A stretch of DNA of 64,000 nt from Gemmatimonadota bacterium (GCA_021324775.1 JAJPIM010000029.1:1-64000), one strand, 5' to 3'. Positions 8,088-18,614 are shown, numbered from the stretch's first letter. Notes: generated by a model from the letters alone, not told the origin. Numbers and translations: made by a program.

Positions 8088-9420
8088 TGCGCGCCAACTC
8101 CCGCCACGCGATGTCGGTCCGGAACTGTTTCCCCGGAAAGCTGACGGCCGCGGCATAACTCGCACTGGCATGCTGGGCGGATGCGAGGTCCGGTGCGACG
8201 GCGGTGACTGCGAGCACGCGGCCGGCGGCGGTCACCAGCTCACCCGCCCCGTTGCGAGCGGTCCCTGCGTGGAACACATGCACGCCGGGCGGGGCCTCTG
8301 GCAGCCCGATGACGTCGCCTGTGCGCGGCGTACCGGGGTAGCCCGCCGCCGCGACGACGGTGGACACGGCGTGTGCGGGGTGCAGGTGTCCGATCCATTC
8401 GCCCGATTCCAGCCGGCCGCCGCGGGCGACGGCGTCCATGAGCGGCAGCAGCGGGTAGCGGGTGAGGGGCAGGATCGCCTCCGTCTCGGGGTCGCCGAGG
8501 CGGCAGTTGAACTCGACGACCTTGAGGCCGTCAGTGGTCACCATGAGGCCTGCGTAGAGGGCCCCCGAGAACCGGCGCCCCATGCGCCGCATCGCGTCGA
8601 GGACCGGTGCGATGATCTGGTCGCCGGCGAGTCCGACGAGGCTGTGCCATTCCGCCCAGGTGTTGCCGGGCGCATGCGCGCTCGAGCGCTCCGTACCGGA
8701 GGTCACGACCAGCGGGTACACGGGCGCGTATGCGCCCATTCCACCCGTGTTGGGCCCCTGATCACCGTCCAGGAGCCGCTTGTGGTCCTGCGCCGGCACG
8801 AGCGGCAGCCACTGTTCGCCGTCAGTGAGGAATAGCAGCGACACCTCTTCGCCCTGCATGAACTCCTCCACCAGGATCTCGGCACCCGCGGTACCGAAGA
8901 CGCGCTGGCTGAGCATCGCATCGACGGCGGCGTCCGCGTCCGCGGTGGAGTCCGCGATGATGACGCCTTTGCCCGCAGCGAGTCCTGAGGCCTTGATCAC
9001 GACGGGCGTGCCGAAGTCCCGGACCGCGCGCTTCGCCGCTGCGGCATCGGTATGGCGCTCGGCGCGCGCCGTCGGCACACCGGCGTCGGCCATGAGCTGT
9101 TTCGCGAACACTTTCGAGCTTTCGATCTCGGCAGCGCTTCTGGTGGGCCCGAATGCGGGATGGCCTGCCGCACGAAGACGGTCGACGAGACCCAGCGCGA
9201 GCGGCGCCTCCGGCCCGATCACGGTGAGCGCAGGCCGCTCGTGGTTGGCGAGCGCGACGAGTGCATCGATATCGGTCGCCGCGATGGGTACGCACCGGGC
9301 GTATTCGGCGATGCCCGGGTTCCCGGGCGCCGCGATCAGCTCAGCGGCCGGATCGTCCTGCTTGAACTTCCACGCCAGCGCGTGTTCCCGGCCGCCGCCG
9401 CCGACGAGCAGTACCTTCAC
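8071..9420 (-). CDS. purD: Phosphoribosylamine--glycine ligase
   Basis: ATP-grasp enzyme for the second step of de novo purine synthesis (phosphoribosylamine + glycine + ATP to GAR). Diagnostic segments: MKVLLVGGGGREHALAWK at the N-terminus, FGPTRSAAEIESSKVFAKQL, PVVIKASGLAAGKGVI, AQDHKRLLDGDQGPNTGGMG and VVEFNCRLGDPETEAILPL. Length 449 aa is slightly above the usual 420-430, with an insertion near VVTSGTERSSAHAPGNTWAE. Starts with GTG, overlapping the M48 peptidase stop (GTGA); its own 3' end overlaps mutM by 17 bp. Confidence 0.96.
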   Translation of the reverse strand: MKVLLVGGGGREHALAWKFKQDDPAAELIAAPGNPGIAEYARCVPIAATDIDALVALANHERPALTVIGPEAPLALGLVDRLRAAGHPAFGPTRSAAEIESSKVFAKQLMADAGVPTARAERHTDAAAAKRAVRDFGTPVVIKASGLAAGKGVIIADSTADADAAVDAMLSQRVFGTAGAEILVEEFMQGEEVSLLFLTDGEQWLPLVPAQDHKRLLDGDQGPNTGGMGAYAPVYPLVVTSGTERSSAHAPGNTWAEWHSLVGLAGDQIIAPVLDAMRRMGRRFSGALYAGLMVTTDGLKVVEFNCRLGDPETEAILPLTRYPLLPLMDAVARGGRLESGEWIGHLHPAHAVSTVVAAAGYPGTPRTGDVIGLPEAPPGVHVFHAGTARNGAGELVTAAGRVLAVTAVAPDLASAQHASASYAAAVSFPGKQFRTDIAWRELARSARAS

Positions 9421-10430
9421 GACGAGCGTCCGCCGTCCGAGCCGCTGTCCGGATTGCCGCCTGTGCGCGAGCGAAACGCCTGCCCGAACGCATCGCGTGC
9501 CCGCCCGACGGCGCCTTCGATCTCACCCAGCGCGGCGCGGGCGCGGTCGCCGTAGTAGCCGGCTGCCGCCGCGTAATCCTGCGTGAGGGGCCGGTCGCCA
9601 TCGTCACCGCGTCGCGGATATTCGCCGCGCAGGATCCGCGCGTAGTCCTCGGATGCGGCCCAGCGCTGCAGCTCGGCGGCACGCACCGTGTTCAATGGAT
9701 GATCGCGAAACACCGTGTTGAAGAACTTGAGCGCGCTGTCCCACGCTCCGCCCGACGTTTCGTATTCCTGTGCCTGGAGCAGGAACTGATCCAGATCGAT
9801 CGTGTCGTCGCCAGCGGATCCGCCTGCGAGCTTGAGGTAGGTACCGAGCGAGGCGCGGGGGTCCTGGGTGCCGAGCAGTCCGGCGCGATCGCACGAGAGC
9901 TCCGCCTTGCGATACCACTCGAGCAGCGCGACCTGAATCGGCAGCAGCGCGATACCGGCGAGGAAGGGCAGGTTCTTGAGACCGAAATTGAGCAGGATGA
10001 CCGCGATCGTGCTGTACGTGACGTGGCCGCTCATGACGTGTCCCAGCTCGTGCGCGAGCACATCGCGCTGCTCTTCGCGGTCGAGCAGGCCCAGTGTGCC
10101 GGAATTGATGATGATGAACGGATCATCAAACCCGACGGCGCCAGCGTTCACGAACGGCGTCTGCGTGACGTAGAGCTGTGGGCGCCGCGGCCACTCGAAC
10201 GTCGCGATCACCTCGTCGTACAGGGCGTCCAGCTTGGGACGCTGGCCGGGTCCGACGCGGACCGCGTTGGCGAGGAACAGGTGCCGGAGTCCGCGCTCGC
10301 CGAAGAACCCGGCGATCTTGCGGACCACTTCGTCGAAGCCCGGAATGGCACGCAGCGTGTTGAGGGCCGCGCGGTCCGCGGGATGTTCCCACGCCAGGGA
10401 CGAGATGCCGGGAAGCGGGATGCGAGGCAT
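9417..10430 (-). CDS. M48-family zinc metallopeptidase
   Basis: Membrane-associated M48 peptidase, 337 aa. Zinc motif HELGH (in EEQRDVLAHELGHVMSGH, about residues 133-150), with the third ligand in RKAELSCDRAGLLG. A hydrophobic stretch (YSTIAVILLNFGLKNLPFLAG and IALLPIQVALLEW) sits between these, as in HtpX-like proteins. The C-terminal 100 residues are hydrophilic and glycine-rich. The ATG at 10430 gives MPRIPLPGISSLAWEHPADR; the longer frame runs into the pyrimidine-rich leader and is not credible. First gene of the operon that continues into purD through a GTGA overlap. Confidence 0.9.
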   Translation of the reverse strand: MPRIPLPGISSLAWEHPADRAALNTLRAIPGFDEVVRKIAGFFGERGLRHLFLANAVRVGPGQRPKLDALYDEVIATFEWPRRPQLYVTQTPFVNAGAVGFDDPFIIINSGTLGLLDREEQRDVLAHELGHVMSGHVTYSTIAVILLNFGLKNLPFLAGIALLPIQVALLEWYRKAELSCDRAGLLGTQDPRASLGTYLKLAGGSAGDDTIDLDQFLLQAQEYETSGGAWDSALKFFNTVFRDHPLNTVRAAELQRWAASEDYARILRGEYPRRGDDGDRPLTQDYAAAAGYYGDRARAALGEIEGAVGRARDAFGQAFRSRTGGNPDSGSDGGRSS

Positions 10431-10432
10431 GT

Positions 10433-10491
10433 GAGACGAGAGAAGGGAGAAAGGGGAGAGGAGAGAGGAACAAAAAAAACAACCAAACTCT
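10433..10491 (+). repeat. Purine-rich array (P1)
   Basis: GAGA, GGAGAAAGG and GAGGAGAGAGGAAC blocks, then an A-run, purine on the + strand. It is the 5' leader of the M48 gene, so the transcript leader would be pyrimidine-rich. Confidence 0.75.
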
Positions 10492-10556
10492 CCGGGCAAT
10501 ACGGAGTGGGGCGGGTGTGGGTGTCAGCGCTTACGCAGGCCTGTCAAACAGGCCGG

Positions 10557-11726
10557 TCACACTCCTCGGAATGCCTGGTCCAGATCCGCGATCAAGTCGT
10601 CGCCGTCCTCCACGCCGCATGAGAAGCGTACGAGGCCGTCGGTGATGCCCAGCGCCGCGCGCCGCTCGGGTGGAACCGATGCGTGCGTCATGATCGCCGG
10701 ATAGTTGACCAGGCTTTCGACACCGCCGAGCGATTCCGCGAGAGTGAAGAGGCGGAGACGATCGATGACTGTCGTGGCACGTTCGCGAGAGCCCATCTCG
10801 ACGCTGACCATTCCTCCGAACCCGGTCATCTGGCGTGCCGCCAGCGCGTGCTGCGGGTGGGAGGGGAGTCCCGGATAGTGGACCGCGCGCTCGCCGAGCC
10901 GGTTGGCGAGCCACGCGGCGACGAGCCGCCCGTTGGTGTCGTGCCGAGGCATACGGAGGTGCAGAGTCTTGGTCCCGCGGAGCGCCAGCCATGCGTCGAA
11001 GGGGCCGGCGACAGCTCCAGCCGCATTGTGAATGAATTGTAATCGTCCGGCGAGGTCGTCGTCCTTCACCACCGCAATCCCGCCGATCATGTCGCTGTGC
11101 CCGTTGAGATACTTGGTCGTCGAGTGGAAGACGATAGAGGCACCTGACTCGAGCGGGCGCTGAAAAAACGGTGTCGCGAAAGTGTTATCGACGACCAGCA
11201 GTGCGTTCCGCCGCCGCGCAATCCCGCCAATCGCGCGGAGGTCGGTCAGCCGCATCAGCGGATTCGTCGGGGTCTCGACGATGATGGCGGTGGTACGATC
11301 GGTACATGCGTCGTCAACGCGTTGTGGATCACGGGCATCAACGAAGGTGAATTGGAGACCGAAGTGCTGCAGAATCCGGTCGAAGAGGCGAAACACTCCT
11401 CCGTACGCATCGTCGCCGCAGATGATATGATCGCCGCTCCGGAAGAGCTTCATGATGCTATCGAGGCAGGCCATGCCGCTCGCGAATGCGAAGCCGTGCG
11501 TGCCGCCTTCGAGGACCGCCACGTTCCGCTCGAACGCTTCGCGTGTGGGATTGGTGCCACGCGAGTACTCCCATCCCTTGTTCATTCCCACCGCCTCCTG
11601 CGCGTACGTGGAGGTCAGGTAGACGGGCGTCATGACCGCCCCTGAATACGGGTCGGGCCGTTGACCGGCGTGAACGGCGCGGGTGCCGAAGCCGGCGTTG
11701 GTCTCGTCAGGAAGGATTCGGGTCAC
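10557..11726 (-). CDS. Cystathionine gamma-synthase/lyase-type PLP enzyme
   Basis: Cys/Met-metabolism PLP-dependent enzyme, 389 aa, normal length. TRAVHAGQRPDPYSGAVMTP, YSRGTNPTREAFE, FASGMACLDSIMKLF, VVDNTFATPFFQRPLESGA and the PLP-lysine motif HSTTKYLNGHSD are all present, and ESLGGVESLVNYPAIMTHAS and FSCGVEDGDDLIADL close the protein. The gamma-synthase, gamma-lyase and beta-lyase subgroups cannot be told apart by eye; SLGGVESLVNYPAIMTH is seen in gamma-synthases/lyases. The start is GTG. It is divergent from the HD-GYP response regulator, and the two 5' ends almost touch. Confidence 0.93.
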   Translation of the reverse strand: MTRILPDETNAGFGTRAVHAGQRPDPYSGAVMTPVYLTSTYAQEAVGMNKGWEYSRGTNPTREAFERNVAVLEGGTHGFAFASGMACLDSIMKLFRSGDHIICGDDAYGGVFRLFDRILQHFGLQFTFVDARDPQRVDDACTDRTTAIIVETPTNPLMRLTDLRAIGGIARRRNALLVVDNTFATPFFQRPLESGASIVFHSTTKYLNGHSDMIGGIAVVKDDDLAGRLQFIHNAAGAVAGPFDAWLALRGTKTLHLRMPRHDTNGRLVAAWLANRLGERAVHYPGLPSHPQHALAARQMTGFGGMVSVEMGSRERATTVIDRLRLFTLAESLGGVESLVNYPAIMTHASVPPERRAALGITDGLVRFSCGVEDGDDLIADLDQAFRGV

Positions 11727-11738
11727 GTCCAGACCAAT

Positions 11739-12833
11739 TTGGATGAGGCCGGGAAGTTAACCTGCCTCGTCGTGGACGACGAATCCTATCTCCGCCAGGC
11801 CGTTCGCCGCCTGATGGAGAGCGAGGGATTCGAATGCGTAGAGGCCGCGTCCGCCGAAACGGCGCTTGCCTTACTCGCCCATCAGCCGGCCAGCGTGATT
11901 CTCTCGGACGTTCGCATGCCGCGGATGGACGGCCTCACCTTCCTGCGGGAAGTGCGGGCCCGCTATCCCGACACGGCCGTCGTCATGATCACGGCGGTCG
12001 CCGATGTGGACGTCGCCGTCAGCTGCCTGGCGCTCGGCGCGATGGACTATCTGATGAAGCCGTTCCATCTCGACGAAGTGCGCGCGCGTGTCGGGCAGGT
12101 GCTGGAGAAGCGGCGTCTCGTGCTCGAGAACCGAAGCTATCAGGTGCGGCTCGAGGAGCGAGTCCAGGCACAGGCCCGCCGTCTGGAGGATCAATTCCTC
12201 GCGACGATGCAGGCCTTCGCGCATGCGCTCGAAGTGAAGGACCGGTATACGCGCGGCCACTCGATCCGGGTCAGCCAGTACGCGGTCGCGATCGCGCGAG
12301 CGATGGAGCTGGAGCCGGACATCGTGCGGCAGGTCGAGATCGGCGGCCACGTGCACGACATCGGCAAGATCGGCGTGCGGGAATCGGTGCTCAACAAACC
12401 GAGTCCGCTGACCGACGACGAGTACCAGCACATCATGACCCACCCGATGGTGGGCTGGCGAATCCTCTCGCCGGTGCTCACCGATTTTCCGTTGGCACTT
12501 CACATCGTCCGGTCACACCATGAGCGGTTCGACGGACGGGGAACGCCCGACGGATTGGCTGGAACCGGCATCCCGCTCGTGGCGCGGATCGCGGCGGTCG
12601 CGGACTCGTTCGACGCGATGACCAGTGGCCGCGCGTACCGGCGCGGCGGCCGGCTCACCCTCGATGCCGCGGTGGCAGAGCTGGAGCGGTGCAGCGGGAC
12701 GCAATTCGACCCCGATGCCGTGCGTGCATTCCTGGCAGCGGTCGCAGAGGGCGCGATCTCGAGTACGCACGGGCCGCCGACCGGAGAACTGGCCGCCTTT
12801 GCCGAGCCGGTTACCGCGGGCCACGGCGGATAG
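11739..12833 (+). CDS. Response regulator with HD-GYP output domain
   Basis: Two-domain signalling protein, about 364 aa. The receiver domain (LTCLVVDDESYLRQAVRRLM, phospho-acceptor Asp in SVILSDVRMPRMDG, Lys in YLMKPFHLDEV) is joined by a coiled linker (VRLEERVQAQARRLEDQFLA) to an HD domain (HVHDIGKIGVRESVLNKP, SHHERFDGRGTPDGL, ADSFDAMTSGRAY). HD-GYP proteins degrade cyclic di-GMP; here the GYP triplet is GTP, though HDIGKIG is intact. The start is unclear: a TTG at 11739 is chosen because longer starts (11661, 11670) would overlap the divergent PLP-enzyme gene. No kinase gene is adjacent. Confidence 0.87.
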   Translation: MDEAGKLTCLVVDDESYLRQAVRRLMESEGFECVEAASAETALALLAHQPASVILSDVRMPRMDGLTFLREVRARYPDTAVVMITAVADVDVAVSCLALGAMDYLMKPFHLDEVRARVGQVLEKRRLVLENRSYQVRLEERVQAQARRLEDQFLATMQAFAHALEVKDRYTRGHSIRVSQYAVAIARAMELEPDIVRQVEIGGHVHDIGKIGVRESVLNKPSPLTDDEYQHIMTHPMVGWRILSPVLTDFPLALHIVRSHHERFDGRGTPDGLAGTGIPLVARIAAVADSFDAMTSGRAYRRGGRLTLDAAVAELERCSGTQFDPDAVRAFLAAVAEGAISSTHGPPTGELAAFAEPVTAGHGG

Positions 12834-12886
12834 CTATCCGACGAGGCTGACCGGACCCCTCGGTAGACACTAATTTCTGCTTCACT

Positions 12887-14269
12887 ATGACCGACAAGCT
12901 GATGGTAAGCGTGTCCGGGGTCCGCGGTCGTGTCGGCGAGGCCCTCTCGCCCGAGGTGATCACCAGGTTTGCCGCCGGATTCGGTACCTGGGCGGCCGCC
13001 CGAGCCGCGAAGCCCCGGGCCGCGATCGTGGTGGGGCGTGACAGCCGGGTGTCCGGCCCGATGTTCCAGAGAGCTGCGATCGCCGGGCTGCAGTCCGTGG
13101 GGTGCGACGTGATCGAAGTGGGCGTGGTGCCGACCCCGACGGTGCAACTCGCCGTCGAGTTCCACCACGCGGCGGGTGGGCTGGCGATCACGGCGAGTCA
13201 CAATCCCATCGAGTGGAATGCGCTCAAGTTCATCGCTCCGTCGGGGCTCTTCCTCTCGGCGGAGGAGGGGGCCTCGATGCGGGAGGCGATGGCCAAGGGG
13301 GTGGCTCTCGCGACCTGGGACCGGCTCGGCGAGGTTCGGTCCGACCCGGACGCCGTGGCCCGGCATCTCGACGCGATTCTGGCGCTTCCGTACCTGGATG
13401 TGGAGGCCGTGCGCCAGCGCCGGCTGCACGTCGCGCTCGACTGCGTCCGCGGGGCGGGGGGCCCGATCATGACCGCTCTGCTCGAGCGACTCGGCTGCCG
13501 GGTGAGCGCGATCAATCTCGAAGCCGACGGCCGATTTCCACGGCCGCCCGAACCGATCGCCGCCAATCTCGGGGAACTGGAGGCGCTGGTCCGCCTCGCC
13601 GGTGCCGACGTGGGATTCGCGGTCGATCCGGACGTGGACCGGCTGGCCCTGATCGACGAGACGGGGCACGCGATCGGCGAGGATTACACCCTGGCCCTGG
13701 CGGCTTCAGTGGTCCTCCGGCACCGGAAGGGGCCCCTCGTAACGAATCTCTCGACGAGCCGGATCGTCGATGACATAGCCAGCGAGGCAGGGGTGCCCGT
13801 CATTCGGACTCCTGTCGGGGAGGTGAACGTCGCGATCCGCATGCGCGCCGAGGGTGCGCCGGTGGGTGGCGAGGGGAACGGCGGGGTGATCGTGGCTGGG
13901 CTTCACCTGGGGCGCGATGCCCCGGCGGGGGCGGCCTTGGTCCTCCAAATGCTGACAGGCGCGGGCGGGGAGACGCTGTCGGGGATCACGAAGCGGTGGC
14001 CGCGGTACGCGATCGTCAAGGACAAGCTGGACCGTCCCTCGGGGAGTCTGCACCAGATCTACGACACATTGCGGTCCGCGTTTCCCGGGGCAGGGGTAGA
14101 TTTGGAGGATGGCCTTCGCTTGACCTGGTCCGACAGCTGGCTCCACGTGCGGCCCAGTGGAACGGAACCGATCGTGCGGGTAATTGCCGAGGCGCCGACA
14201 GAGGCACGAGCCAGAGAGCTGGTGGCCCGCGCCCGTGCCCCGTTGGACGCAATGCAGTCAGTGCGGTAG
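12887..14269 (+). CDS. glmM: Phosphoglucosamine mutase
   Basis: Alpha-D-phosphohexomutase, 460 aa. The phosphoserine loop is TASHNPIEWN (Ser104), the metal loop DPDVDRLAL, the sugar loop GEGNGGV and the phosphate loop RPSGTEPIVRV. The neighbour glmS, which makes glucosamine-6-phosphate, supports conversion of that product to glucosamine-1-phosphate for cell-wall and LPS precursor synthesis. A plain phosphomannomutase cannot be fully excluded from sequence. The start ATG at 12887 gives MTDKLMVSVSGVRGRVG, the correct N-terminal sugar-phosphate mutase motif. Confidence 0.92.
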   Translation: MTDKLMVSVSGVRGRVGEALSPEVITRFAAGFGTWAAARAAKPRAAIVVGRDSRVSGPMFQRAAIAGLQSVGCDVIEVGVVPTPTVQLAVEFHHAAGGLAITASHNPIEWNALKFIAPSGLFLSAEEGASMREAMAKGVALATWDRLGEVRSDPDAVARHLDAILALPYLDVEAVRQRRLHVALDCVRGAGGPIMTALLERLGCRVSAINLEADGRFPRPPEPIAANLGELEALVRLAGADVGFAVDPDVDRLALIDETGHAIGEDYTLALAASVVLRHRKGPLVTNLSTSRIVDDIASEAGVPVIRTPVGEVNVAIRMRAEGAPVGGEGNGGVIVAGLHLGRDAPAGAALVLQMLTGAGGETLSGITKRWPRYAIVKDKLDRPSGSLHQIYDTLRSAFPGAGVDLEDGLRLTWSDSWLHVRPSGTEPIVRVIAEAPTEARARELVARARAPLDAMQSVR

Positions 14270-14300
14270 CTCGATGCGGTAGCCCGATGCGGTAGCTCGA
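14262..14300 (+). repeat. Three 13-bp direct repeats after glmM
   Basis: TGCGGTAGCTCGA, TGCGGTAGCCCGA and TGCGGTAGCTCGA in direct succession. The first copy contains the glmM stop codon, so the other two look like slippage duplications of the gene end. They lie in the 80-bp glmM-glmS spacer. Confidence 0.9.
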
Positions 14301-14349
14301 CCACGCGCCTGCGGCGTACCCGCGATGGCGACAACGAAGGCAGCCGAAT

Positions 14350-16176
<1,827 letters not shown>

Positions 16177-16183
16177 GCGGCGC

Positions 16184-16810
16184 CTGCGCCAGGCTCCTCG
16201 CATCATCCTCGCGTCCCAGTCGCCGCGGCGACGGGACCTGCTGGCACTCATCGGCATCTCGCACACCGTCCGGCCTGCCGACGTCGATGAGCGGGTGCTC
16301 CCGGACGAATCACCGATCGAGTGCGTCGAGCGGCTGGCCCGGGCGAAGGCCGCGGTCATCGCGGAGACTGACCCCGACGCACTGGTGATCGGCGCCGACA
16401 CGATCGTCGTGATCGATGATCGGATCCTGAACAAGCCAGCGGATACCGCGGAAGCGTTGTCGATGCTGCGGCGCCTACGCGGGCGCACGCATCAGGTTCA
16501 CACCGCCGTCTGCATCGCCTGGGGCGAGCGGGTGGTGTCAGGGGTCGAGACAGTCCGTGTGCGGTTCCGGGCGATGACCGACGCGGATCTGCTGGCCTAC
16601 ATCGCGACCGGCGAGCCGATGGACAAGGCCGGCGCGTACGGCATCCAGGGGTATGGGGCGACGATCGTGGACCGCATCGAAGGTGATTTTTTCGCCGTGA
16701 TGGGGCTGCCGCTGGTGCGGCTCGTGGCGCTGCTGCGAGAAGTCGGGGTGACCTACGAGTTCGGGACGCTCGCGGTGGCTGCGATCCCCGGCACCCATCA
16801 TCCCGCGTAG
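16184..16810 (+). CDS. maf: Maf-family nucleotide pyrophosphatase
   Basis: House-cleaning nucleoside-triphosphate pyrophosphatase that hydrolyses non-canonical or dTTP/UTP-type nucleotides. The conserved N-terminal block RIILASQSPRRRDLLALIG is encoded, as are RLARAKAAVI, VIGADTIVVIDDRILNKP and DKAGAYGIQGYGATIVDRIEG. No ATG, GTG or TTG lies upstream of that block in frame; the first normal start (GTG at 16295) would delete it. A CTG at 16184, 8 bp after the glmS stop, gives a 208-aa protein of typical length and is proposed as the start. The 3' end overlaps the convergent glycosyltransferase by 13 bp. Confidence 0.85.
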   Translation: MRQAPRIILASQSPRRRDLLALIGISHTVRPADVDERVLPDESPIECVERLARAKAAVIAETDPDALVIGADTIVVIDDRILNKPADTAEALSMLRRLRGRTHQVHTAVCIAWGERVVSGVETVRVRFRAMTDADLLAYIATGEPMDKAGAYGIQGYGATIVDRIEGDFFAVMGLPLVRLVALLREVGVTYEFGTLAVAAIPGTHHPA

Positions 16811-17829
16811 CGGGATTTCCACAGCGCGACCTTCGCCAGCACATCGTCGACGGTGATGCGCGGCATGCGCCCCGCCCGGGTTTCCATCGACACTGGATAG
16901 TTCTCACCCGGATCGCCGTAGGCATCGATCATCAGGTCGTGGAACCGGCGGTACGGGCCCGTGCGCTTGGGGTTCGTATAGCCCAGCAAGCTGACCACGG
17001 GGCGGCCAAGCGCGACGGCCATGTGGAGCGGGCCCGTGTCGGGCGACATCGCCAGAGCGGCACCGTCGAGGATGCCGACCAATGCCCGGAGGCCGCATCC
17101 GAGCGCCGAGACCGCGCGCGGCGCGCGAGCGAGGATGACGGATTCCGCGTGGCGTTCTCGAGGCGACGTGCCTCCCACGAGCACCGGCTGCAACCCGAAG
17201 TCGGAATCGAGTGCGCGTGCGACGTCCCCCCATCGTTCCGGGAGCCAATCTTTCTCCGGTTTACTCGTCGCTACGACAATCACCGCGGCCGGCCGGTCCA
17301 GCTTCGAATAGAACGCCGCTTGGGCGGCCCGTTCCGTGGGCCAGGGCCCGAGGTCCCATCGTACCGGATCGTGGGGAATCCCGAGCGCGGCCAGAAACTC
17401 GAAGTACTGATCCTGGACATGCTGGCCCTCGGGGTGCGGCGGAATCCGGTTCGTCGTGAACAGCCAGTTCGCGTCTCTCGCGCGCGCGCGATCGAACCCC
17501 AGCTTGACCGGCGCTCGCGTGAAGGCGGTCACGATGCCGGCTTTGAGGTAGACCTGCAGATCGAGCACGACGTCGAAGGGTCTTGCCCGAAGCGTACGCC
17601 GTACATCGAGGAACGCCTGCCACCCAGCGGACCGGTCGAAGAGCACCAGCTCATCGACCGCCGTGTGCCCGCGCACCAGTGCGGCGGGGCCGGGCTGCAG
17701 TACCCACGTGATGTGCGCGGCCGGCGTGTGCCGTTTGATTGCAGTCACCACCGAGAGCACGTGCACCGCGTCGCCGACCGCGCTCATCATCACGATGCCG
17801 ACGCGGCCGAGCGGGGTAGCGATCGCCAC
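16798..17829 (-). CDS. Glycosyltransferase family 9 (heptosyltransferase-like)
   Basis: GT9-type transferase of the LPS heptosyltransferase group, 343 aa. The N-terminal domain opens with GIVMMSAVGDAVHVLSVVTA, the C-terminal NDP-sugar domain has VVATSKPEKDWLPERWGDVA and the signature MSPDTGPLHMAVALGRPVVSLLG. Likely builds the inner core of an LPS-like glycolipid at the inner face of the membrane. It is co-transcribed with the Kdo-kinase-like gene, sharing one base of stop and start. Donor and acceptor sugars cannot be read from sequence. Confidence 0.88.
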   Translation of the reverse strand: MAIATPLGRVGIVMMSAVGDAVHVLSVVTAIKRHTPAAHITWVLQPGPAALVRGHTAVDELVLFDRSAGWQAFLDVRRTLRARPFDVVLDLQVYLKAGIVTAFTRAPVKLGFDRARARDANWLFTTNRIPPHPEGQHVQDQYFEFLAALGIPHDPVRWDLGPWPTERAAQAAFYSKLDRPAAVIVVATSKPEKDWLPERWGDVARALDSDFGLQPVLVGGTSPRERHAESVILARAPRAVSALGCGLRALVGILDGAALAMSPDTGPLHMAVALGRPVVSLLGYTNPKRTGPYRRFHDLMIDAYGDPGENYPVSMETRAGRMPRITVDDVLAKVALWKSRYAG

Positions 17830-18524
17830 TACAGGAGGCCCTGTTTGCGCGCGGAGCGGTGCAGGCGGTCGAGGTTGGTGCGCAGGAGGGCCGGGTCGCC
17901 GGGATGGCCCCAGACGACGCGATCCACATCGATCGCGTGCGCGGTCCGGCGTCCGTCAGCGCCGGTCGATACGAGGATGTTCCTGACGTTGAGATCCTCG
18001 TGGTAGGCTCCGGCCGCGGCCAGGGATGCGATGAGCTCCGACACGGATTCCCAGAGGGCGGCCCGATCGCTGGCGGAGCGGCTGGCGGTGCCGAGCAGGG
18101 TGCCGAGGTCCGTGGCATCGGGGATCTCGCGGGTGATGACGTCAGCGCGCCGGAGAAACATTGCGGCGGGATACGTGATGTAGGCGACGACTTGAGGCGT
18201 GGGAACGCCGCCGTCTCGCAGCCGGTGCGACACGGCCAACTCGTAAGGGGCGCGGGTGGGAGGGAGAAAGAGATCCCTGGTGAGGGGAGCGAGGAATCCG
18301 CCGTGGCGCACGTGGCGGACGACCACGCGCGCGGAGCCGAGGGGGATGGCGTACGCGGGGCCGCGACCCGAGAGCTCGCGCCGTTCGGGATGGGCGGCAG
18401 CGTGCGCGTAGACCGTGCGGCCCGAGACGATCTCGCGAAGCGGCTGGATCAGCTCCTCGAGAGCCACGCCGCTCGCGATCGGCGTGTCGAGGCGCTGGTA
18501 GCCGGGTTGCGGCGGGCTGGTCAA
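17829..18524 (-). CDS. Kdo/WaaP-family lipopolysaccharide kinase
   Basis: Protein-kinase-like fold of the Kdo/WaaP family, 231 aa. The nucleotide-binding region RVVVRHVRHGGFLAP carries the lysine-equivalent basic stretch typical of KdkA. The catalytic loop AYHEDLNVRNILVST and the metal-binding HAIDVDRVVWG are present. Such enzymes phosphorylate Kdo or heptose in the LPS inner core. The adjoining GT9 gene supports that role and, with it, an outer membrane. An 89-bp gap with a purine array separates it from the cyclase gene upstream. Confidence 0.82.
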   Translation of the reverse strand: MTSPPQPGYQRLDTPIASGVALEELIQPLREIVSGRTVYAHAAAHPERRELSGRGPAYAIPLGSARVVVRHVRHGGFLAPLTRDLFLPPTRAPYELAVSHRLRDGGVPTPQVVAYITYPAAMFLRRADVITREIPDATDLGTLLGTASRSASDRAALWESVSELIASLAAAGAYHEDLNVRNILVSTGADGRRTAHAIDVDRVVWGHPGDPALLRTNLDRLHRSARKQGLL

Positions 18525-18532
18525 GTAAGGAC

Positions 18533-18562
18533 CAGAGAGGAGAAAGGAGAAAGGAGAGCGAG
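18533..18562 (+). repeat. Purine-rich array (P2)
   Basis: Short run of AGGAGAAAGGAGAAAGGAGAG, purine on the + strand, in the 90-bp spacer between the LPS kinase and adenylate cyclase genes (both read on the other strand). Confidence 0.7.
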
Positions 18563-18614
18563 CATCGGCGGCCGGCCTGTGTGCGTCATCGCGGGCGATG
18601 TCAGTTCTGCGCGA

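Noticed and set aside
11661-11738. Longer N-terminus for the HD-GYP response regulator
   Set aside because: It would overlap the start of the divergent PLP-enzyme gene and adds Gly/Ala-rich residues with no domain; no credible ribosome site was seen, so only the TTG at 11739 is used.
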